A stretch of 33,338 nt of DNA from NCBI GenBank assembly GCA_019752815.1, contig JAIELQ010000011.1, positions 1 through 33,338 on the forward strand, read 5' to 3'. The notes under the pieces are model-generated. The model had not been told where the DNA came from, searched no databases, and saw nothing but the letters and a program-made list of their open reading frames with translations. This DNA comes from Patescibacteria group bacterium (GTDB lineage Bacteria; Patescibacteriota; Minisyncoccia; Phycocordibacterales; UBA918). Shown piece by piece: positions 24,527-30,881 of the stretch; position 1 is the stretch's first letter; every line of letters starts with the position of its first letter. The position numbers were made by a program, and so were the translations under genes.

Positions 24527-27253
24527 ATGAGTCCCAAACAAACCGTTACAAAAACTTTTCAATTTGTCGGAGCAAGTTTTGTTGCCCTGGCAATGTTGCT
24601 TATCAGTTTTATCATCACCTCAGATGTAATTGCTCGTGGGGCCTCAAATTCGCTAGCCGAGGTAAGTGATTATGTTCGGGAAATGCGTAATAGTTTTGCA
24701 GTAATTGAGATGGCTGATTTACCTGCTCAGGTTATCGGTAGTAACACTACCCCGACAAGCCAAGTCATTACTCGGGGTACTACCCAGAGTTCGATGCCGT
24801 TCCCGCGTGGTGAGCGTTCAATTAATGCGCATGGTTTTCGTTTCTTCTGTGTACCGTCACACTTTAATTATGATGATCCGGTAGTGTATCCAGGACAGTC
24901 AGGACGGGCGCACCTTCACATGTTCTACGGTAATACGGGCGTAGATTTTCGTAGTACCAGTAACAGCATCATCAATACAGGTGCATCAAGTTGCGACGGC
25001 GGTATTACCAACCGTTCAGCCTACTGGATTCCTGCTCTCTATAATGCCGCGGGCGAAGTAGTGTTACCAAGATCAATAAACTTGTACTACAAAAGTTGGG
25101 TAACTGATCGTTCCCGAATTCGTCCGGTACCAGCGGGGTTACAAATTCTGGCTAACCCATCAATTTTGAACTCAGGTGGAGTTGGTATAACTGGACGACA
25201 AACACAACAAGAAATCTGGCAACGTTCAATCCGCGTAACTGATCATGATGGTTTATCAATTGAAATTATCTTCCCTGACTGTATTGCGGTTGATGCTCAG
25301 GGCAATCCAATTTTGACCAGTCCCGGAGGAACGAGTCACGTCGCCTATTCTACAGGAAGTTGCCCAGCTTCTCACCCGTATACCATTCCCCAGCTAACTC
25401 AGATTATTAATTGGGACAATGTGCCGTTTAACTCGAATTGGCAATTAGCTTCTGATGCCAGTCCTGCTGACAAAGGAGGCACTGCCCATGCTGACTATAT
25501 GGCTGCGTGGACACCGGCATCTGCTCAGATTATGGCTGATTGTGTACGTGATATGTACCATGAATGTGGACCAGCGTTGCAACAATTTGCTGCTGACCAG
25601 TTCTACTCACCGAGTGGTCAGCAAGTATATATACCATTTGCAGTGGCTCCCGGTGCTGACACCACACCTTTAAATGGTACGTGGCCAAAGATGTTGACGA
25701 GTGGTGGTACGACTTCAGTGAACCATACGATCGATACTGACCGTGATGGTCATCCAGATATGCATGACAATTGTCCAGCCATTGCCAATCCAACCCAACA
25801 AGATAGTGATAGTGATGGTCAGGGCGATGCCTGTGATACGCCAGCACCGGTAGTTCCACCCGTGGTCACCGCACCATTTGCGGCTGGGGCTCGCGTAGTG
25901 ACGACAGATACAGTGAATATTCGTGCTGTCGCCGGCACTACAGGAACATTGCTGGGACAGCAAGCTCGTGGGGCCATAGGTGTTGTACGACCAAACGCTG
26001 CCGTGTCTGCCAATAACTTCACGTGGCTCAATATTGATTTTGCGAGTGGTGTTGATGGCTGGGTAACAGCGCAATTCCTTGCAGCTGCACCGACGACAAC
26101 GACATCGCCGGTAACTGTGCCGACTACGACACCAGTCACTCCAACACCACCACCTGTACCAGTTGTAGTGGATACAGATGCTGATGGTATTCAGGATGAT
26201 CGTGATAACTGCCCTGCAGTTGCCAATCGTACTCAAATTGATACCGATGCTGACGGTAGGGGTGATGCTTGCGATAGTACTCCGGGTACATTACCACCAC
26301 CTGCGCCACCAACAACTCCAACAACTCCAACAACGCCGCATGATCACGATGCACACTGGAATTTCAGTTTGACTGGTCTCACCAATGGTCAAACAGTCAG
26401 TGGAATTATTAATGTTGCAGCGGTCGTTACTGGTACTACTGAGGTGAATGAAATCCTCTTTACAATTAATGGTCGTCGAGTAAATCGTGAGTACACCGCT
26501 CCGTATTTCCTTAATGGTGACCGACGTGGGGTGCCGATTGGTTACAATACTGCTCGTTTAGGTAATGGTGAACATGTACTACGGATTACGGTAAAGGCCC
26601 ATGGTGGTCAAAAGACCCAAGACATTCGCTTCACAGTTCAAAATGGAACAGTTACAACCCCAACCCCTGCTCCAGCTCCAACTCCAACACCTGTTCCAAC
26701 CCCAACCCCAACCCCTAAACCATCGGTTCCTACCACGACTGTAAATGCCCCTACGGCTCGAACTATCTATACACTCAGTACACTAAGTCCTGACGGAAAG
26801 CCTGGTTCGTACCTTGATCTGCGGCACCGTACCGAATGGGCGGTACAATCTGGTGTTGTCGCTTTTACTTTTAAAGTCGATACAACCGCTGGTATTCAGG
26901 TACTGATGAATAAAGGGGATGCCTTTACGAGTCGAACAAGTGCCTTTGACCTGCGTGTCTATGAGGGTTCATTTGTAGCAACTTTTCGGGATGCTATCGG
27001 CGGTTATAAGACTGGTCAGTTAGCAGTTAACGCGAATACTTGGTATACCGCCCGGTACGAATTTTCACCAACCGGTAGTAAGGTATACCTTAATAATCAG
27101 TTGGTCACCGAAACAGCCGTCTCCTCTAACGGTAGTTGGGCAGGCAATACATCTAATTTGCGTATCGGTGGTAGCAGTTGGAATGATGGTACCAAGACCT
27201 ATTACGAGATCGTAACAGGTCAAATGAAAGACATTTCTATCACAACCCGTTAA
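24527..27253 (+). CDS. Large secreted multidomain protein: DUF1996-like, TSP3-type Ca-binding repeats, SH3b-like, Ig-like, C-terminal LamG/concanavalin-like
   Basis: DUF1996-like: FFCVPSHFNYDDPVVYPGQSGRAHLHMFYGN..NRSAYWIPALYN..IIFPDC..SHVAYSTGSCPASHPYTIPQL. TSP3: DTDRDGHPDMHDNCPAIANPTQQDSDSDGQGDACD and DTDADGIQDDRDNCPAVANRTQIDTDADGRGDACD. Confidence 0.85.
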   Translation: MSPKQTVTKTFQFVGASFVALAMLLISFIITSDVIARGASNSLAEVSDYVREMRNSFAVIEMADLPAQVIGSNTTPTSQVITRGTTQSSMPFPRGERSINAHGFRFFCVPSHFNYDDPVVYPGQSGRAHLHMFYGNTGVDFRSTSNSIINTGASSCDGGITNRSAYWIPALYNAAGEVVLPRSINLYYKSWVTDRSRIRPVPAGLQILANPSILNSGGVGITGRQTQQEIWQRSIRVTDHDGLSIEIIFPDCIAVDAQGNPILTSPGGTSHVAYSTGSCPASHPYTIPQLTQIINWDNVPFNSNWQLASDASPADKGGTAHADYMAAWTPASAQIMADCVRDMYHECGPALQQFAADQFYSPSGQQVYIPFAVAPGADTTPLNGTWPKMLTSGGTTSVNHTIDTDRDGHPDMHDNCPAIANPTQQDSDSDGQGDACDTPAPVVPPVVTAPFAAGARVVTTDTVNIRAVAGTTGTLLGQQARGAIGVVRPNAAVSANNFTWLNIDFASGVDGWVTAQFLAAAPTTTTSPVTVPTTTPVTPTPPPVPVVVDTDADGIQDDRDNCPAVANRTQIDTDADGRGDACDSTPGTLPPPAPPTTPTTPTTPHDHDAHWNFSLTGLTNGQTVSGIINVAAVVTGTTEVNEILFTINGRRVNREYTAPYFLNGDRRGVPIGYNTARLGNGEHVLRITVKAHGGQKTQDIRFTVQNGTVTTPTPAPAPTPTPVPTPTPTPKPSVPTTTVNAPTARTIYTLSTLSPDGKPGSYLDLRHRTEWAVQSGVVAFTFKVDTTAGIQVLMNKGDAFTSRTSAFDLRVYEGSFVATFRDAIGGYKTGQLAVNANTWYTARYEFSPTGSKVYLNNQLVTETAVSSNGSWAGNTSNLRIGGSSWNDGTKTYYEIVTGQMKDISITTR
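26660..26720 (+). repeat. Low-complexity Pro/Thr-coding tandem repeat
   Basis: ccaacccctgctccagctccaactccaacacctgttccaaccccaaccccaacccc; a similar (ccaacaact)n run lies near 26308-26337. Confidence 0.7.
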
Positions 27254-27282
27254 ACAATTCTTGAAGCAGCTTATTGTTCACA

Positions 27283-27309
27283 AAAACCACGCCTTGGCGT
27301 GGTTTTTTG
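27283..27309 (+). terminator. Intrinsic terminator
   Basis: AAAACCACGCCttGGCGTGGTTTTTT. Confidence 0.85.
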
Positions 27310-27367
27310 CATTACAAATACTAGAGAGCGAGTGGGTATAGATCTCAATCGTTGTGATAACAAGTTG

Positions 27368-27373
27368 TATAAT
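27368..27373 (+). promoter_or_regulatory. -10 element TATAAT, 6 nt before ATG 27380
   Basis: ttgTATAATtaattcATG. Confidence 0.6.
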
Positions 27374-27379
27374 TAATTC

Positions 27380-27883
27380 ATGACCCTCAAACACCAACTC
27401 ACCACCCTCATTCCACTCGCAATAATTGTTGCAGGTCTGCTCGGATATAATCTCATGTCTGCGCAGTGGGCAGGACCGACAGCTGTTGCTCCAGACAATA
27501 ATACGTTAGCGCCAATTAATGTTGGTTCAAACTATCAAGCTAAAATTGGCGATCTGGGAGCTATACGAATGCGTGCCGGGGCGTATTGTAACGCTTCTGG
27601 GACATCCTGTTTTGACCCAGCTACCATAAACCAGCAGAGAACATGCCCAGCCAATCAGTTTGTCAGGGGTATAAATACCGACGGTACATTAGTTTGCGCT
27701 ACGGCGACAACAACTGCACCGACAAATTGTACGCAACAAGCAGTAACAGCTCAAGCTTGTGGTGGTGCTACTCCATATTGTCCTGCCGGCTACACCGCTA
27801 CTGGACCTGTATATTATGGGACCAGATGTAGTACTAATTATGAGTGGGCACTTCAAAATTGTATCCGCGTAGTCTGTACCTAA
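27380..27883 (+). CDS. Secreted/surface protein, modular paralog family (member 3)
   Basis: MTLKHQLTTLIPLAIIVAGLLGYNLMSAQWAGPTAVAPDNNTLAPINVGSNYQAKIGDLGA; AYCNASGTSCF; Cys-rich C-terminus. Confidence 0.82.
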   Translation: MTLKHQLTTLIPLAIIVAGLLGYNLMSAQWAGPTAVAPDNNTLAPINVGSNYQAKIGDLGAIRMRAGAYCNASGTSCFDPATINQQRTCPANQFVRGINTDGTLVCATATTTAPTNCTQQAVTAQACGGATPYCPAGYTATGPVYYGTRCSTNYEWALQNCIRVVCT

Positions 27884-27940
27884 TGGTTGGTAATTTTGTA
27901 TTTCGAGAGGCTAATTCCTTGCTTTTTCCTATTGATTCTG

Positions 27941-27946
27941 TATACT
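27941..27946 (+). promoter_or_regulatory. -10 element TATACT of the rplC-rplD-rplW-rplB operon
   Basis: ttctgTATACTagcaac, ~160 nt upstream of rplC ATG. Confidence 0.55.
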
Positions 27947-28011
27947 AGCAACAGCTTTTAAAGACCTACGTTCGCTTATAGGATAGCTCGCTACCCCTAG
28001 AACCAATGGGC

Positions 28012-28067
28012 ACAAATCGCGCTATTTTAGTGTGAGCATGTGCTCGCGCCAAAATAGCGCGATTTGT
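28012..28067 (+). promoter_or_regulatory. Structured 5' leader hairpin of rplC operon
   Basis: ACAAATCGCGCTATTTT (28012-28028) / AAAATAGCGCGATTTGT (28051-28067), 17-bp perfect; loop contains GTGAGCA-TG-TGCTCGC. Confidence 0.75.
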
Positions 28068-28106
28068 CGTTCTGGCCTTAAAGCTTTTATTAGTTATTTC
28101 ATTCGT

Positions 28107-28724
28107 ATGAAATTCATTGTCGGAACAAAAGACTGCATGACACAGATTTTTGACGCAGAGGGTGTTTGTCACCCAGCGACAATTCTCCGTGTTGATCCGG
28201 CTGTTGTGGCACGGATTAAAACAGTTGAGCAAGATGGCTACAGTGCCGTACAGCTGGCTTCTGGATCACAGAAGGAGTCACGTATCGCCAAAGCACAAAA
28301 AGGGCAATTCAGTACACCAAAAGTGGTGATGGAATTTCGTCCAAAAGCTGCGTACAACGAATCAATTGATGGTATGGCCGCAGGCGACACCATCGATGCC
28401 TCAGTGTTTGCAGCGGGCGACACCGTTATTGTGTCTGCCGTCTCAAAAGGTAAAGGGTTCCAAGGTGTAGTGAAGCGTCACGGTTTTGCCGGAGGACGTC
28501 GCTCACACGGACAAAAGCACTCAGAACGTGAACCGGGCTCTATTGGAGCAACAGGTATTAACCGCGTTATGAAAGGTATGCGTATGGCGGGACGTATGGG
28601 TGGTGATCGGATTACGGTCAAGAACCTAACCGTTCTCCAAGTAAACGCAGCCGAAAATCTGCTTCTGATTAAAGGAGCTATCCCTGGTCGAAAGGGTACA
28701 TTAGTAGAAGTCCGTGGTGTCTAA
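28107..28724 (+). CDS. rplC: Large ribosomal subunit protein uL3
   Basis: MKFIVGTKDCMTQIFD..GKGFQGVVKRHGFAGGRRSHGQKHSEREPGSIGATGINRVMKGMRMAGRMGG. Start revised from 28032. Confidence 0.97.
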   Translation: MKFIVGTKDCMTQIFDAEGVCHPATILRVDPAVVARIKTVEQDGYSAVQLASGSQKESRIAKAQKGQFSTPKVVMEFRPKAAYNESIDGMAAGDTIDASVFAAGDTVIVSAVSKGKGFQGVVKRHGFAGGRRSHGQKHSEREPGSIGATGINRVMKGMRMAGRMGGDRITVKNLTVLQVNAAENLLLIKGAIPGRKGTLVEVRGV

Positions 28725-28734
28725 GTCAAATACT

Positions 28735-29424
28735 ATGAATACAAAAATATATTCTGTAGACGGTAAGGAGGCGGGATCAATTGATTTGCCAACTTCTGTT
28801 TTTGAAGTTTCGTGGAATGCTGACTTGGTGCACGGAGTGGTACTGATGATGCAAGCCAACGCACGCGCTGGTACTGCAAGTACCAAAGGTCGCGGCGATG
28901 TTTCTGGAGGTGGTAAAAAGCCTTGGAAACAAAAAGGTACTGGACGCGCTCGTCATGGCTCAACTCGGTCACCGATTTGGGTAGGTGGTGGAGCAGCGCA
29001 CGGTCCAAAGAGTGAAAAGGACTACTCAAGTAAAATCAATAAAAAAGTGAAGGCAAAAGCTCTCGCGACTGTATTGTCAAAGAAATTTGCTGATACGGAA
29101 ATGATTTTCGTGAACGCTCTCACACTAGCTGAAACTAAAACTGCGCTCGCAAAAACTGCTATCAAAGCGTTGGCCACCGGTACAGGTAAAACTGACCTGG
29201 CTACCAAGCGAAAGAATGCTGCTCTTGTGGTTATTCCAACTCGCGACGAAGCAGTTGAAATGAGTTTCCGCAATTTTGGAAACATCGAAGTAGTTCAAGC
29301 AAAAGATATTAACCCAGTTGATCTCCTTACGTACAAATACGTAATCGTAGCTAATCCGGCCGATACGCTCTCTATTCTAGAAAAACGTATTGCCCCAGTT
29401 GCGGCAACTGCTAACGTAAAATAA
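28735..29424 (+). CDS. rplD: Large ribosomal subunit protein uL4
   Basis: RAGTASTKGRGDVSGGGKKPWKQKGTGRARHGSTRSPIWVGGGAAHGPKSEKDY. Start revised from 28714. Confidence 0.97.
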   Translation: MNTKIYSVDGKEAGSIDLPTSVFEVSWNADLVHGVVLMMQANARAGTASTKGRGDVSGGGKKPWKQKGTGRARHGSTRSPIWVGGGAAHGPKSEKDYSSKINKKVKAKALATVLSKKFADTEMIFVNALTLAETKTALAKTAIKALATGTGKTDLATKRKNAALVVIPTRDEAVEMSFRNFGNIEVVQAKDINPVDLLTYKYVIVANPADTLSILEKRIAPVAATANVK

Positions 29425-29425
29425 T

Positions 29426-29791
29426 ATGGCTCTCTTCAGTCGAACAAAAGAAAAAACTGTTGAGGCTGCGCCAGAAGTGGTCAACACTTCAAAAGCATTA
29501 GCCACTGATAGAAATGTAGCAGCGGTTTTGATTAAACCACTGATTACAGAAAAGTCGGTAAATCTCGGAGGCAATAACGTCTATGCGTTCTTGGTTGCGA
29601 AAAATGCCACGAAATACTCAGTCGCTGATGCGGTAACAGCTCTCTACAAACTGACGCCGGTGAAAGTAAACATCGTCAACAAAAAACCTGCCACTACAAT
29701 GTCACGTGCGCGTGGCCGAGAAGTGACAGTCGCTGGTTATAAGAAAGCATATGTGTACCTGAAAAAAGGTGACACAATAACTCTTGTGTAA
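29426..29791 (+). CDS. rplW: Large ribosomal subunit protein uL23
   Basis: LIKPLITEKSVNLGGNNVYAFLVAKNATKYSVADAVTALYKLTPVKVNIVN, followed by uL2. Confidence 0.95.
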   Translation: MALFSRTKEKTVEAAPEVVNTSKALATDRNVAAVLIKPLITEKSVNLGGNNVYAFLVAKNATKYSVADAVTALYKLTPVKVNIVNKKPATTMSRARGREVTVAGYKKAYVYLKKGDTITLV

Positions 29792-29794
29792 CAT

Positions 29795-30655
29795 ATGAAA
29801 AAATATAAACCTACATCTGCTGGTCGTCGAGACGGATCAGTAATTGAATACAAAAAGAAGCTCACAACTACCAAGAGTAACCCACTGAAGTCTCTGACAA
29901 TTGGTGGAAAAAGTACTGGTGGACGTAACAGTTACGGACGAACCACAGTTCTAAACCGTGGCGGTGGAAACAAGCGAACGTACCGTTTAGTTGACTTCAA
30001 ATACAACAAAAAAGATATCCCAGCTGTTGTCGAGTCAGTTGAATACGACCCATACCGAACCGGCTTCATTGCCCTCGTATTGTTCAAGGATGGGGAACGA
30101 CGCTATGTACTAGCTCCACAAACAATGGTCAAAGGAGACGACATGATCGTGTCTGAAACAGCCAAGCCAAAAGTGGGGAATCGTTTGCCATTAGGAAATA
30201 TTCCTGTTGGTACAATGGTGTTCAACGTAGAAATCAAGCCGGGAGCTGGTGCGAAACTAGCACGAAGTGCCGGTAACTACGCTGAAGTGGTAGCGCAAGA
30301 CAACGGCTACACATTGGTAAAAATGCCATCAACTGAAATCCGAAAAATCATCAGTTCATCTTGGGCTACGATTGGAGCTGTATCAAACGAAGAAAACCGT
30401 TTGGTAGATCTCGGTAAGGCAGGACGGGCACGACACCGTGGTATCCGTCCAAAGACACGTGGTTCTGCCAAGAACGCTGTGGACCACCCACACGGAGGAG
30501 GTGAAGGACGTGCTCCACGAGGACATCGACGGGCTCGAACGAAACAAGGTCGTCCAGTAGGAAAGGGACAAAAGACTCGTTCACCAAAGAAATACAGTAA
30601 CAAGTTTATTGTTACCCGACGTAAACCAGGCCGACTAATGACTTCACGAAAGTAG
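29795..30655 (+). CDS. rplB: Large ribosomal subunit protein uL2
   Basis: KPTSAGRRDGSV..RTTVLNRGGGNKRTYRLVDF..GRARHRGIRPKTRGSAKNAVDHPHGGGEGRAPRGH. Confidence 0.98.
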   Translation: MKKYKPTSAGRRDGSVIEYKKKLTTTKSNPLKSLTIGGKSTGGRNSYGRTTVLNRGGGNKRTYRLVDFKYNKKDIPAVVESVEYDPYRTGFIALVLFKDGERRYVLAPQTMVKGDDMIVSETAKPKVGNRLPLGNIPVGTMVFNVEIKPGAGAKLARSAGNYAEVVAQDNGYTLVKMPSTEIRKIISSSWATIGAVSNEENRLVDLGKAGRARHRGIRPKTRGSAKNAVDHPHGGGEGRAPRGHRRARTKQGRPVGKGQKTRSPKKYSNKFIVTRRKPGRLMTSRK

Positions 30656-30663
30656 GTCGCAGG

Positions 30664-30698
30664 AAACAAAAACACCCCTAACGGGGTGTTTTTGTTTA
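30664..30698. terminator. Bidirectional-looking intrinsic terminator
   Basis: AAACAAAAACACCCCtaacGGGGTGTTTTTGTTT. Confidence 0.85.
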
Positions 30699-30881
30699 TT
30701 TTATAAGTTACGCATCCCTCTAAAAAGAGCTGTTTTTTAATAGTTCTAAACGATACATAGTTCTGTAACATAAAACACATGATGTAAAGTCATTTTTGGT
30801 AACTATATCCTCTTATTTGCGTACTTTATTGCCGTAAATCACTCAAAATACTGTTAAAATATAAGGGTGTCGCATTCAATC

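Noticed and set aside
25530-26354. Minus-strand ORFs rich in His/Tyr/Ser over the TSP3 region
   Set aside because: Mirror image of repetitive Asp/Thr/Pro codons on the plus strand; the plus-strand protein has clear domain structure.
26308-26720. CCAACA/CCAACC short tandem repeats as CRISPR or phase-variation tract
   Set aside because: In-frame Pro/Thr linker coding sequence; units are too short and there are no spacers.
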